A DNA stretch of 64,000 nucleotides from Methanocaldococcus lauensis (GTDB lineage: Archaea > AGJL01 > Methanococci > Methanococcales > Methanocaldococcaceae): assembly GCA_902827205.1 (NCBI GenBank), contig LR792634.1:1054001-1118000 (forward strand). Reading direction: 5' to 3'. This document shows, one piece after another, positions 47,926 to 57,010 of this stretch (the first letter of the stretch is position 1; every line of letters starts with the position of its first letter). A model generated the notes under the pieces. It saw only the letters and a program-made list of their open reading frames with translations, ran no database searches and was not told the origin of the DNA. Position numbers and translations under genes: made by a program.

Positions 47926-48387
47926 TTGATTAAAAAAGGAGATTATGTAAAAGTTGACTACATTTTAGTCGTAGATGGGAAAGTAATTGATACATCAATT
48001 GAAGACGTAGCAAAAGAAAATGGAATATACTCACCAGAAAGAGAATACGAACCATTAGGTTTTATAGTTGGCGAAGGAAATTTAATTGAAGGTTTTGAAG
48101 AGGCAGTTTTAAATATGGAAGAGGGTGAAGAAAAAACTGTTACAATTCCTCCTGAAAAAGGTTATGGATTTAGAGATGAGAGATTAATCCAAGAAATTCC
48201 TAAGGAGATGTTTGACACTGCTGATTTTGAGCCAGAAGAAGGAATGTTAATTTTAGCAAATGGAGTTCCTGCAAAGATAATAAAAGTTACTGACGATACA
48301 GTTGTCTTGGATTTCAATCATGAACTGGCTGGGAAAGAATTAACATTTACAATAAAAGTGTGTGAAGTAAATCCAAGTGAAGAATAG
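47926..48387 (+). CDS. FKBP-type peptidyl-prolyl isomerase (SlyD-like)
   Basis: A 153-residue SlyD-like prolyl isomerase and chaperone. [20 protein letters not shown] and [19 protein letters not shown] open the FKBP fold; the inserted flap follows [10 protein letters not shown] and the fold closes with [16 protein letters not shown]. The start is TTG at 47926, placed five bases after AAGGAGTTGA; TTG at 47917 is an alternative. TATTTATATAACC near 47875 may be its TATA element. Confidence 0.92.
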   Translation: MIKKGDYVKVDYILVVDGKVIDTSIEDVAKENGIYSPEREYEPLGFIVGEGNLIEGFEEAVLNMEEGEEKTVTIPPEKGYGFRDERLIQEIPKEMFDTADFEPEEGMLILANGVPAKIIKVTDDTVVLDFNHELAGKELTFTIKVCEVNPSEE

Positions 48388-48512
48388 ATTTTTTATTTTT
48401 AATTAAATCTTATCATTAAAATTTAAAAATTTCTTTTTTATTTCTGTTTATAAATTATTTTTGGTATTTTTTTGTAGTTTAATCTATATAATTTTTTAAA
48501 TTTTGCATCTAT

Positions 48513-48524
48513 AAAATATATATA
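48513..48524 (+). promoter_or_regulatory. Candidate TATA box for ilvB
   Basis: AAAATATATATA lies 55-65 bases upstream of the ilvB start, placing transcription start near 48545 and a leader of about 35 bases that ends with GGTGATTAT. The assignment rests on position and composition. Confidence 0.5.
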
Positions 48525-48579
48525 GGATTTCAATTTTATCATTTTTAATAATTTGATTGACTCAATTTTTGGTGATTAT

Positions 48580-50355
48580 ATGAAAGGTTCAGAAGCAATT
48601 ATAAAAGCATTGGAAGCAGAAGGTGTTAAGATTATATTTGGTTATCCAGGAGGAGCAATGTTACCTTTTTACGATGCACTATATGATAGTGACTTAGTTC
48701 ATATACTCACAAGACATGAACAGGCTGCAGCACATGCAGCAGATGGATTTGCAAGAGCGAGCGGAGAGCCAGGAGTTTGTGTTTCTACATCTGGACCAGG
48801 GGCTACTAACTTAGTTACTGGAATAGCTACAGCTTATGCAGATTCTTCTCCAGTTATTGCTTTAACAGGACAGGTTCCAACCAAATTAATAGGTAATGAT
48901 GCATTTCAAGAAATTGACGCTCTTGGCTTATTTATGCCTATAACAAAACATAATTTCCAAATAAAAAAGACAGAAGAAATTCCTGAAATTTTTAGATCAG
49001 CCTTTGAAATTGCCACAACTGGGAGGCCTGGACCAGTTCATATAGACATTCCTAAGGATATTCAAGATGGAGAAATTGATATTGAAAAATATCCAATTCC
49101 AGCAAAGGTTGATTTACCAGGATATAAACCAAAAACTGTTGGGCATCCCTTACAGATAAAAAAAGCGGCAAAGTTAATAGCAGAGGCAGAAAAACCAGTA
49201 ATATTAGCAGGAGGAGGAGTTATAATTAGTGGGGCATCAGAAGAGTTAATTAAATTATCTGAGTTTGTTAAAATTCCAGTTTGTACAACTTTAATGGGTA
49301 AAGGTAGTTTTCCAGAAGATCATCCTCTATCCTTGGGAATGGTTGGAATGCATGGAACCAAAGCTGCAAATTATGCAGTTACAGAATGTGATGTCTTAAT
49401 AGCAATTGGATGTAGATTTTCCGATAGAGTTACTGGAGATGTCAGACACTTTGCCCCAGAGGCTAAAATAATACATATAGATATAGATCCAGCAGAAATT
49501 GGAAAGAATGTTAGGGCAGATATTCCAATAGTTGGAGATGCCAAAAATATATTAAGAGATTTATTAATAGTATTAACAACTTTAGAGATAAAGAGTAAAG
49601 AGGATTGGTTAGAGAGAATTTTTGAATTAAAAAAGATGTCTATTCCTATGATGGACTTTGATGATAAGCCAATAAAGCCACAAAGATTTGTTAAAGATTT
49701 AATGGAAGTTTTACAGGAGATAGATTCAAAATTAAAAAATACTATTGTTACTACTGATGTAGGACAAAATCAAATGTGGATGGCTCATTTCTTTAAAACA
49801 AAAATGCCAAGAAGTTTCTTAGCCTCTGGTGGTTTGGGAACTATGGGCTTTGGATTTCCTGCGGCAGTAGGGGCTAAGGTTGCTAAGCCATATGCTAATG
49901 TTATCTCTATTACTGGAGATGGCGGCTTCTTAATGAATTCACAAGAGTTGGCAACAATTAAAGAATATAACATTCCAGTAGTTATTTGCATATTTGACAA
50001 TAGAACATTGGGTATGGTCTATCAATGGCAGAATTTATACTATGGACAGAGACAGAGTGAGGTACATTTAGGAGAGAGTCCTGATTTTGTTAAGTTGGCT
50101 GAGAGTTATGGTGTTAAAGCAGATAGAATTACAAGTCCAGATGAAATTAAAGAAAAATTAAAAGAGGCTATATTGAGCAATGAGCCATATCTCTTAGATG
50201 TTGTTATAGATCCTGCTGAGGCTTTACCAATGGTTCCTCCTGGAGGGAAATTGACAAATATAGTCCAACCAATTAGAGTGGAGCCAAAGATTAAAAGAGC
50301 TGCATTTGAAGAGATTAAAAAAATAAGAGAAATCGCTACAATTAGAGAGTATTAA
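48580..50355 (+). CDS. ilvB: Acetolactate synthase large subunit
   Basis: A 591-residue ThDP enzyme condensing pyruvate with pyruvate or 2-ketobutyrate in branched-chain amino acid synthesis. It has the catalytic Glu region LTRHEQAAAHAADG, the central FAD-type domain, and the ThDP motif GDGGFLMNSQELATIKEYN. Start ATG at 48580 after GGTGATTAT gives 591 residues, the length I recall for the M. jannaschii protein. The regulatory ilvN gene is not adjacent. The partner cimA, six genes on, supplies 2-ketobutyrate. Confidence 0.94.
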   Translation: MKGSEAIIKALEAEGVKIIFGYPGGAMLPFYDALYDSDLVHILTRHEQAAAHAADGFARASGEPGVCVSTSGPGATNLVTGIATAYADSSPVIALTGQVPTKLIGNDAFQEIDALGLFMPITKHNFQIKKTEEIPEIFRSAFEIATTGRPGPVHIDIPKDIQDGEIDIEKYPIPAKVDLPGYKPKTVGHPLQIKKAAKLIAEAEKPVILAGGGVIISGASEELIKLSEFVKIPVCTTLMGKGSFPEDHPLSLGMVGMHGTKAANYAVTECDVLIAIGCRFSDRVTGDVRHFAPEAKIIHIDIDPAEIGKNVRADIPIVGDAKNILRDLLIVLTTLEIKSKEDWLERIFELKKMSIPMMDFDDKPIKPQRFVKDLMEVLQEIDSKLKNTIVTTDVGQNQMWMAHFFKTKMPRSFLASGGLGTMGFGFPAAVGAKVAKPYANVISITGDGGFLMNSQELATIKEYNIPVVICIFDNRTLGMVYQWQNLYYGQRQSEVHLGESPDFVKLAESYGVKADRITSPDEIKEKLKEAILSNEPYLLDVVIDPAEALPMVPPGGKLTNIVQPIRVEPKIKRAAFEEIKKIREIATIREY

Positions 50356-50420
50356 GTAGGGTTTTATTATTGAAATTTTTGTATAAAGATGAATAAATAT
50401 AATATTCTGGAGGGATGTTA

Positions 50421-51521
50421 ATGAGAGTAGATTTTATTCAGGGTAATCATGCATGTGCATTAGGTGCTATAAAGGCAGGGTGTAGATTTTTTGCTGGCTA
50501 TCCTATAACACCATCTACTGAGATAGCAGAGATAATGGCAAGAGAGTTGCCAAAAGTTGGGGGCTATTATGTTCAAATGGAGGATGAACTTGGAAGTATT
50601 GCAGCAGTTATCGGAGCAAGTTGGGGTGGTTTAAAGGCAATGACTGCCACTTCTGGACCAGGATTTAGTTTAATGCAGGAAAATATTGGATTTGGATACA
50701 TGACAGAAACGCCTTGTGTTATAGTTAATATTCAAAGAGGAGGGCCTTCTACAGGACAGCCAACAATGGCAAGTCAAGGAGATATGATGCAGTGTAGATG
50801 GGGTAGTCATGGAGATTATGAAGTTATTGCATTAGCCCCAAGCTCAGTTCAAGAAATGTATGATTTTACTATAATTGCCTTTAACTATGCTGAAAAATAT
50901 AGAATTCCTGTATTTGTTATGGCGGATGAAATTGTTGGACACATGAGAGAAAAAGTTATATTACACGATAATTTTGAAATTATTAATAGAGAAAAACCTA
51001 AAGAAAAACCTTTAAAGATAGTATATCCTTTTGATAAATTAATTCCAGAAATGCCAGTATTTGGAGAAGGATATAATATTCATATAACTGGATTAACTCA
51101 CGATGAGAGAGGTTACCCAGATGTTTCTCCAGAAACTCATGATAAATTGGTTAGAAGGTTAGTAAATAAAATAAGAAAAAATAAGGATGATATAATTAAA
51201 TGGGAAGGAAATAATTTAGATGCTGAAATAATGTTTGTTTGTTATGGAACCCCTTCAAGAACTGTAAAACATACTGTAAATAAATTAAGAAATGAAGGAG
51301 TTGATGTAGGATATGTAAGGTTGATAACTGTCTATCCATTCCCAGATGAGTTGTTGAAAAAGTTAAAGGCAAAAAAGGTTATAGTTCCAGAGATGAACTT
51401 AGGGCAGATATATTATGAAGTTGAAAGAGTTTGTAAAAAGGCAGATGAAGTAATTTTAGTTGATAAAATTGGTGGAGAGTTGCATAGACCAGAAGAATTA
51501 GAAAAGGTAGTTTTTGAGTAA
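50421..51521 (+). CDS. korA: 2-oxoglutarate ferredoxin oxidoreductase alpha subunit
   Basis: A 366-residue subunit of a 2-oxoacid:ferredoxin oxidoreductase. The [15 protein letters not shown] and [16 protein letters not shown] stretches are typical of the KorA/VorB type of pyruvate-family alpha subunits; in Methanococcales this gene next to ilvB is annotated korA. It occurs without korB, korC or korD, which in M. jannaschii lie elsewhere. Start ATG at 50421 behind GGAGGGATG. A VorB-type assignment cannot be excluded from sequence alone. Confidence 0.85.
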   Translation: MRVDFIQGNHACALGAIKAGCRFFAGYPITPSTEIAEIMARELPKVGGYYVQMEDELGSIAAVIGASWGGLKAMTATSGPGFSLMQENIGFGYMTETPCVIVNIQRGGPSTGQPTMASQGDMMQCRWGSHGDYEVIALAPSSVQEMYDFTIIAFNYAEKYRIPVFVMADEIVGHMREKVILHDNFEIINREKPKEKPLKIVYPFDKLIPEMPVFGEGYNIHITGLTHDERGYPDVSPETHDKLVRRLVNKIRKNKDDIIKWEGNNLDAEIMFVCYGTPSRTVKHTVNKLRNEGVDVGYVRLITVYPFPDELLKKLKAKKVIVPEMNLGQIYYEVERVCKKADEVILVDKIGGELHRPEELEKVVFE

Positions 51522-51561
51522 TTTGAGTAACTTTTACTATTTATTATTTTGGGTGAAATTT

Positions 51562-52185
51562 ATGAAAAAAATATTTATATTTTTGTTTTTAGTTTTAATT
51601 TTATTATGTTGCGGATGTTTAAATAATGAGAATAATACTACTATAATTACTAATAATAGTCAGTTTGCGATTAACAATAGTAATGAAGTTAATAGCACAC
51701 ACAATAATATAACAGTTATAAAATTGAAGGAAAATAATATATCTAATATGAAATCAAATATAAGTAAAAATATTACTAATAACATCACCCAAATAAAAAA
51801 ATACAACTTTTCAAAAAATATCGATATTGACAAAATGTTTTTAAATTTAAATTATACTGAAGAATGGAAATATGAGGGATTAATTATTAAAAAATATTGT
51901 AATGATGGTTTAAATGTTACCTTTGAAGTTAGTTTAACTCCAATTGATTTCTCTAATGCATATATTTTCAATGATGTAAAAAAATATTTACAAAAGGATA
52001 TTTATGGATACTATTATTACTATGAATTTATCCCGAAAAATAAAGATTTACCAGTTAGTTACTGCTACTATAGAAAAGTAGGTAATTACTATTTAATAAT
52101 GCAAACAAATAAAGTAAATAACAAAGTTAATGAACTCTGGACTAATTGGAGTAAGTATGTGTTTAGTTTGTTTGAAGTGAATTAA
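51562..52185 (+). CDS. Predicted lipoprotein of unknown function
   Basis: A 207-residue protein. The start [19 protein letters not shown] is a lipoprotein signal with the modified cysteine in CCGC. The mature protein begins with an Asn/Thr/Ile-rich, repeat-poor linker (about residues 20-95) and then a folded region with several tyrosines and a Y-x-W core. Start ATG at 51562 after GGGTGAAATTT; earlier in-frame codons are unsupported. Not a member of a family I recognise. Converges with the small gene at 52182. Confidence 0.65.
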   Translation: MKKIFIFLFLVLILLCCGCLNNENNTTIITNNSQFAINNSNEVNSTHNNITVIKLKENNISNMKSNISKNITNNITQIKKYNFSKNIDIDKMFLNLNYTEEWKYEGLIIKKYCNDGLNVTFEVSLTPIDFSNAYIFNDVKKYLQKDIYGYYYYYEFIPKNKDLPVSYCYYRKVGNYYLIMQTNKVNNKVNELWTNWSKYVFSLFEVN

Positions 52186-52364
52186 ACATCTTTAAATACT
52201 AAATTTAAAACTCCACCATATTTTTTTGCTTCTTTTCCAAATTTTATCATCTCATCACAAAATTCCTCATGGTTCATTTTATTTATTTTATCCTCTACTT
52301 TTTTAATCCATATTGGTAGTTCATTATAATTAACATATTTTGTTTTCTTTTTTCTATATTTCAT
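52182..52364 (-). CDS. Small hypothetical protein A (paralogue of the next gene)
   Basis: A 60-residue basic protein ([19 protein letters not shown]...). It has GGTGAAGTTA ahead of the ATG at 52364. It shares the pattern P-x-W-x-x-K...I...EE/EF...GG-x-L with the small protein encoded immediately upstream (52387-52566), so the two look like a tandem duplicate. No known domain. Confidence rests on ribosome site, coding pattern and the related neighbour. Confidence 0.6.
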   Translation of the reverse strand: MKYRKKKTKYVNYNELPIWIKKVEDKINKMNHEEFCDEMIKFGKEAKKYGGVLNLVFKDV

Positions 52365-52386
52365 TAACTTCACCAAAATTAATATA

Positions 52387-52566
52387 TTAAATCCCTAACG
52401 CTTCTCTTAATCCTCCTTTTTCTAATTTTATACATATTTCCTCAAATAATTCATCTAACTCTTCCTCACTTAAGTTTTCTATTCTTCTTTTTGCTTTAAT
52501 AAGCCATGCAGGTTTTTTATATTCATCATCATCTTTTTTAGTTTTTTTTGGTTTTAACTTTGGCAT
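52387..52566 (-). CDS. Small hypothetical protein B (paralogue of the preceding gene)
   Basis: A 59-residue protein with a lysine/aspartate-rich N-terminus and a helical, acidic core (RRIENLSEEELDELFEEI) ending KGGLREALGI. The ATG at 52566 has GGGTGAAAGAT ahead. The alignment with the next gene (PAWLIKAKRRI against [18 protein letters not shown] against YGGVLNL) indicates common origin. No recognised function. Confidence 0.6.
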   Translation of the reverse strand: MPKLKPKKTKKDDDEYKKPAWLIKAKRRIENLSEEELDELFEEICIKLEKGGLREALGI

Positions 52567-52645
52567 ATCTTTCACCCATTTTTTTAGTTTATAGATTATT
52601 ATATTTATATTATTTTATTATTTCAATCTCACTATCTTAGCCTAC

Positions 52646-52668
52646 CTCTATGGTCCATATACATAGAG
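52646..52668. other. Palindromic GC-richer segment in an intergenic gap
   Basis: CTCTATG (52646-52652) is complementary to CATAGAG (52662-52668); an alternative palindrome TATGGTCCATA fills the loop. The surrounding 60 bases are richer in G and C than the flanks. It lies upstream of the two small genes and downstream of the acylphosphatase-like gene. It may be a promoter operator or a small RNA; nothing more can be read. Confidence 0.35.
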
Positions 52669-52801
52669 TATGAAGAGGGGAAATTGTCGAGATTTCGTAT
52701 ATTATCTAAAAGAATTTTGAAGATACTTTTGCTAGTTCCTATATAGCTCTTATGATTTTTTATGAAAAATGTAAAAAATTAATACAAATATTGGACAAGT
52801 A

Positions 52802-53314
52802 TTATTTTTGTGCATTACTATTATTTCTAAGAATTTCCTTTATTTCATATAATATCTCTGTCTGTTTGTCAATTTTTGTATTAATTTTTTCCAATAACTC
52901 AGTTTGCTTATCTAACTTATCAACAATCATCATCAAAATCTTTTTATGCTCTTCTAACTCACTAAAAATTAACTTAATATACTTCACTCCCTCATCCAAC
53001 TTTTTATTTAACTCTATTAAATCATCTGCCGATATTCTATTAATTCCTTCTGGAAATTCAATATAGGTATTTAATGCCTTTTCTTCAATCTTCTCTATCT
53101 TTATAAGTTTATCTACATCTTCAAGTTCCTTAATAAATTCTTTGAATAGTTTTTTCTTCCTTTCTGAATCAAAGTTTGCCAATATCCTAACTGTCCCATC
53201 CTTATAGTTATAAATAATTCCATTGATACCTAAACCTCTGCCTATATTTTCTATCCTATCTCTAAATCCAACATGTTGGACTTTCCCATAAATGATTATC
53301 TCATAAGTTTCCAT
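52802..53314 (-). CDS. Acylphosphatase-domain protein with a C-terminal coiled coil
   Basis: A 170-residue protein. Residues 1-85 match acylphosphatase ([16 protein letters not shown] with the catalytic Arg, then [15 protein letters not shown] with the Asn). Residues about 95-165 are a predicted coiled coil with the repeated DKQTE-L-L pattern ([22 protein letters not shown]). Ordinary acylphosphatases stop at about 90-95 residues, so the coiled coil is an addition that should cause dimer or higher-order assembly. Start ATG at 53314 behind GGGA. Confidence 0.8.
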   Translation of the reverse strand: METYEIIIYGKVQHVGFRDRIENIGRGLGINGIIYNYKDGTVRILANFDSERKKKLFKEFIKELEDVDKLIKIEKIEEKALNTYIEFPEGINRISADDLIELNKKLDEGVKYIKLIFSELEEHKKILMMIVDKLDKQTELLEKINTKIDKQTEILYEIKEILRNNSNAQK

Positions 53315-53512
53315 AAAAATCCCAAAACTTTTATTTTTAACATTATATCTATAATATTGTATTAGATATACATCCTAAATGCATGTTTATTTTATTTTGC
53401 ACACAACCTATATTTTATAACAACATTATAATATTATTTAAAAACTTATATATACCTTCATTGTTGTTCCTAAAACTAAGAAAACTTAATTAATAACCTC
53501 AAATAAAATATA

Positions 53513-53570
53513 TCCCTCAGAGCTCATACGGTTCATCACACAATCAGCAAAGCCAATCTTCATCATTGGG
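53513..53570 (-). ncRNA. Box C/D guide sRNA antisense to the radical SAM gene leader
   Basis: Minus strand: C box ATGATGA (53560-53566), guide AGATTGGCTTTG, D' box CTGA (53544-53547), C' box GTGATGA (53533-53539), guide ACCGTATGAGCT, D box CTGA (53517-53520). Both guides are 12 bases. The 5' end lies within ten bases of the ATG (53577) of the plus-strand radical SAM gene and overlaps that gene's leader and ribosome site in antisense. Targets not assigned. Confidence 0.9.
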
Positions 53571-53576
53571 GTTATT

Positions 53577-55121
53577 ATGATAGAGAGAACGTTAATTTTA
53601 GATGGATATACAGATGAGCCAGCAGGTTTGGGAGTTCCCCCATATATTGGAATATATCCAAGGTATGCTTATGGTGTCTTAGATAAATACAATGTTGATG
53701 TAGATTATATAACTATTGATAAATTTAGAGAAATTAGAAATAATTTTGATTTAAATAAATATGACACAATAATATGCATTTGCGGTTTTCACACACCGGG
53801 GAAGTATTTAAATGCTAATCCTGCTACTTTAAAAGAGTTTGTTTCCATATTATATAAATATGACGGAATAAAAATTTTAGGTGGACCAGCGGCAACAAAA
53901 TATGGTTCCTCTATGATTGGTGGAAAGATAGTTGATGAGAAAAAATACAAAGAATTTTTTGATGTAGTTGCAGAGGGTGACTTAGAGGCAGTTTTAAAAG
54001 AATTATTAGAGGATAAAAGTATAGAAAATATTGATTTTAATGTGCATAGAAGTTATGAAGAGTTGAGAGAGTATGCCATTAGAGGAGCAAAAGTTGTTAA
54101 AAAACATCCAAATTATCCTTATATAATTGCAGAGATTGAAACATATAGAGGATGTTCAAGGGCATTAACAGGAGGATGTTCTTTCTGCACAGAGCCAAGA
54201 AGGTTTGGACTTCCAAAATTTAGAGATGAAAAATCTATAATAGAAGAGATTAAGGCATTATACAATGAAGGAATAAGATATTTTAGAATTGGAAGACAGC
54301 CATGTATTTATTCCTATAAAGCAATTGACTCTGAAAAGGAAGAAGTTCCAAAACCTAATATTGAGGCAATTGAAAAGTTGTTTGAAGGAATATGGAATGT
54401 TTCAAATCCTAAAGTTTTACATATTGATAATGCCAGCCCAGCAGTAATAGCAAGACATGAAGAGGAAAGTAGAGAGATTACAAAAATTTTGGTTAAATAT
54501 TGCACTTCTGGAAATGTTGCCGCTTTTGGAGTTGAAAGTTTTGATGAAAAAGTAATTAAAGCAAATAATTTATTAACTACACCAGAAGATGTTTTAAAGG
54601 CCGTAGAAATTTTAAATGAAATTGGAGGAAAAAGAGGAAAGACAGGATTACCTTATTTATTACCGGGAATAAATATACTGTTTGGCTTAAAAGGAGAGAG
54701 TAAAAGAACATTTTCTATAAATTTTGAATACTTAAAAGAGATATATGATAGAGGATTTATGATTAGAAGAATAAACATAAGGCAAGTAGTTCCATTTTTT
54801 GGAACTGATATAACTCTAAAAGATGTAAAAAAGGCAGAAAAAAGAAAAAAACTATTTTTATGGTTTAAAGAAAAAATTAGAGAGGAGATAGATAATAAAA
54901 TGCTTAAAAGAGTTATACCAAAAGGAACAATTTTAAAGGATGTATTTGTAGAATTAAAAGATAAAGAAAATTTATATTTTGGAAGACAGTTTGGAAGTTA
55001 TCCTATTTTAGTAGGAATTAAAGACAAAAATCTTAAAATAGGACAATTTGTTGATATAGAAGTTGTGGATTATGGAAAAAGATCTATTACTGGGAAAGTA
55101 ATTAGAACAAAAACTAATTAA
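53577..55121 (+). CDS. Radical SAM protein with C-terminal TRAM-like domain
   Basis: A 514-residue protein of a radical SAM family common in methanogens. An N-terminal B12-binding-like region (about 1-170) contains IKILGGPAATKYG. The cluster-binding cysteines are in YRGCSRALTGGCSFCTEP, spaced C-x7-C-x2-C instead of the classic C-x3-C-x2-C. A TIM-barrel core with FGVESFDEKVIK and LFGLKGES follows. The last ~60 residues (IKDKNLKIGQFVDIEVVDYG) look like TRAM, an RNA-binding domain. tRNA or rRNA modification is inferred, not shown. Start ATG with GGGGTT ahead. Confidence 0.8.
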   Translation: MIERTLILDGYTDEPAGLGVPPYIGIYPRYAYGVLDKYNVDVDYITIDKFREIRNNFDLNKYDTIICICGFHTPGKYLNANPATLKEFVSILYKYDGIKILGGPAATKYGSSMIGGKIVDEKKYKEFFDVVAEGDLEAVLKELLEDKSIENIDFNVHRSYEELREYAIRGAKVVKKHPNYPYIIAEIETYRGCSRALTGGCSFCTEPRRFGLPKFRDEKSIIEEIKALYNEGIRYFRIGRQPCIYSYKAIDSEKEEVPKPNIEAIEKLFEGIWNVSNPKVLHIDNASPAVIARHEEESREITKILVKYCTSGNVAAFGVESFDEKVIKANNLLTTPEDVLKAVEILNEIGGKRGKTGLPYLLPGINILFGLKGESKRTFSINFEYLKEIYDRGFMIRRINIRQVVPFFGTDITLKDVKKAEKRKKLFLWFKEKIREEIDNKMLKRVIPKGTILKDVFVELKDKENLYFGRQFGSYPILVGIKDKNLKIGQFVDIEVVDYGKRSITGKVIRTKTN

Positions 55122-55209
55122 CATTATTTTATTTTCATCCTAAACTCTTAAATATCCCAATAATTAATATGTGTCTATAATTTGTCTATCATTTTTATGA
55201 GGGATTACT

Positions 55210-56688
55210 ATGAAGAAAGTGAGAATTTTTGATACAACACTTAGAGATGGAGAACAAACTCCAGGAGTTTCTCTAACACCAAATGACAAGTTAGAGATAG
55301 CAAAAAAATTGGATGAACTTAGAGTAGATGTTATAGAGGCAGGTTCCGCAATAACTTCAAAAGGAGAAAGAGAAGCAATAAAATTAATAACAAAAGAGGG
55401 TTTAGACGCTGAAATATGTTCATTTGTTAGAGCTTTGCCAGTAGATATAGACGCCGCCTTAGAGTGTGATGTGGATAGCGTTCATTTAGTAGTTCCTACA
55501 TCTCCAATCCATATGAAATATAAGTTAAGAAAGACAGAAGATGAGGTTTTAGAATCTGCTTTAAAGGCAGTTGAATATGCTAAGGATCACGGATTAATAG
55601 TAGAATTGTCTGCAGAAGATGCTACAAGGAGTGATGTTAATTTTTTAATAAAGTTATTTAATGAGGGGGAAAAGGTAGGGGCGGATAGAGTTTGTGTTTG
55701 CGACACTGTAGGAGTTTTAACTCCTCAAAAAAGCCAAGAATTATTTAAAAAAATAACTGAAAATGTTAATTTGCCAGTATCCGTTCATTGCCACAATGAC
55801 TTTGGAATGGCTACTGCAAATACATGCTCTGCTATCTTAGGAGGAGCAATTCAGTGTCATGTAACGGTTAATGGAATTGGAGAAAGAGCAGGAAATGCCT
55901 CATTGGAAGAGGTTGTAACTGCCTTAAAAGTATTATATGGATATGAGACAAATGTAAGAATGGAAAAGTTGTATGACGTTTCAAGAGTAGTTTCAAGATT
56001 GATGAAAATTCCTGTTCCTCCAAACAAGGCAATTGTTGGAGATAATGCATTTGCTCATGAGGCGGGAATACACGTTGATGGTTTAATAAAAAATACTGAA
56101 ACTTATGAACCTATAAAACCAGAAATGGTTGGAAATAGGAGGAGAATTATATTAGGAAAGCATTCTGGTAGAAAGGCTTTAAAGTATAAACTTGACTTAA
56201 TGGGCATAAAGGTTAATGAAGAGCAGTTAAATCAAATATACAATAAAATCAAAGAATTGGGAGATTTAGGTAAATATATCTCAGATGCAGATTTATTAGC
56301 TATAATTAGGGAAGTTTTAGGTAAGGATATAGAAGAAAAAGTTAAATTAGATGAATTAACAGTTGTTTCTGGTAATAAGATAACTCCAATTGCCTCAGTT
56401 AAACTTCATCATATAGGGGAAGATATATTCTTAATTGAAACTGCCTATGGAGTAGGTCCAGTAGATGCGGCAATAAATGCAATAAAAAAGGCTATAAGTG
56501 GAGTAGCAGATATTAAGTTGGAGGAGTATAGAGTTGAGGCAATTGGTGGAGGAACAGATGCGTTAGTAGAGGTTATAGTTAAGTTAAGAAAAGGTTCTGA
56601 AATTGTAGAAGTTAGAAAATCAGATGTAGATATTATTAGGGCATCTGTAAATGCTGTTATGGAAGGAATTAATATGCTATTAAATTAA
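55210..56688 (+). CDS. cimA: (R)-citramalate synthase
   Basis: A 492-residue enzyme condensing pyruvate and acetyl-CoA to (R)-citramalate, opening the route to 2-ketobutyrate for isoleucine. The N-terminal TIM barrel starts [18 protein letters not shown], with [15 protein letters not shown] and [16 protein letters not shown]; a C-terminal regulatory LeuA-dimer domain follows (about residues 370-492). The sequence agrees closely with what I remember of M. jannaschii CimA (MJ1392), which favours citramalate over isopropylmalate synthase. Start ATG with GAGGGATTACT upstream. Confidence 0.93.
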   Translation: MKKVRIFDTTLRDGEQTPGVSLTPNDKLEIAKKLDELRVDVIEAGSAITSKGEREAIKLITKEGLDAEICSFVRALPVDIDAALECDVDSVHLVVPTSPIHMKYKLRKTEDEVLESALKAVEYAKDHGLIVELSAEDATRSDVNFLIKLFNEGEKVGADRVCVCDTVGVLTPQKSQELFKKITENVNLPVSVHCHNDFGMATANTCSAILGGAIQCHVTVNGIGERAGNASLEEVVTALKVLYGYETNVRMEKLYDVSRVVSRLMKIPVPPNKAIVGDNAFAHEAGIHVDGLIKNTETYEPIKPEMVGNRRRIILGKHSGRKALKYKLDLMGIKVNEEQLNQIYNKIKELGDLGKYISDADLLAIIREVLGKDIEEKVKLDELTVVSGNKITPIASVKLHHIGEDIFLIETAYGVGPVDAAINAIKKAISGVADIKLEEYRVEAIGGGTDALVEVIVKLRKGSEIVEVRKSDVDIIRASVNAVMEGINMLLN

Positions 56689-57010
56689 AATTTAATAGGA
56701 GTTTGCAAGATATAGTAATAAGATTTTAAAGCTAAAGGCTCCTAAAAGTTGATTATTTCTTAATGAAGTATAAAATTCATATTTAACCTATATTATTTAT
56801 TATTTTAATTTTAGATATTAATAATTTTAATATCAATAATGTTTATATATTATGGTGTTATTATTTTTGAGCTGTTTATTATAAAGCCTGTAGTTTTTGA
56901 CATTTTTGAAAACTAATAGTGTCTAAAGATCTAATAAAGTATATATCTGCTCATCTATATCTTATACGGGAATATGTTTTAAATTTGTATAGCTATCTGG
57001 AGGGAGAATT
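56689..57010. other. Intergenic region upstream of the surface-protein genes
   Basis: About 320 AT-rich bases. TAGGAG (56696-56701) and CTCCTA (56739-56744) could form a weak 3' stem after cimA. TATATAT (56940-56946) lies about 65 bases before the next start codon and is the likely TATA box; the leader ends TCTGGAGGGAGAATT. I see no gene here. Confidence 0.5.
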
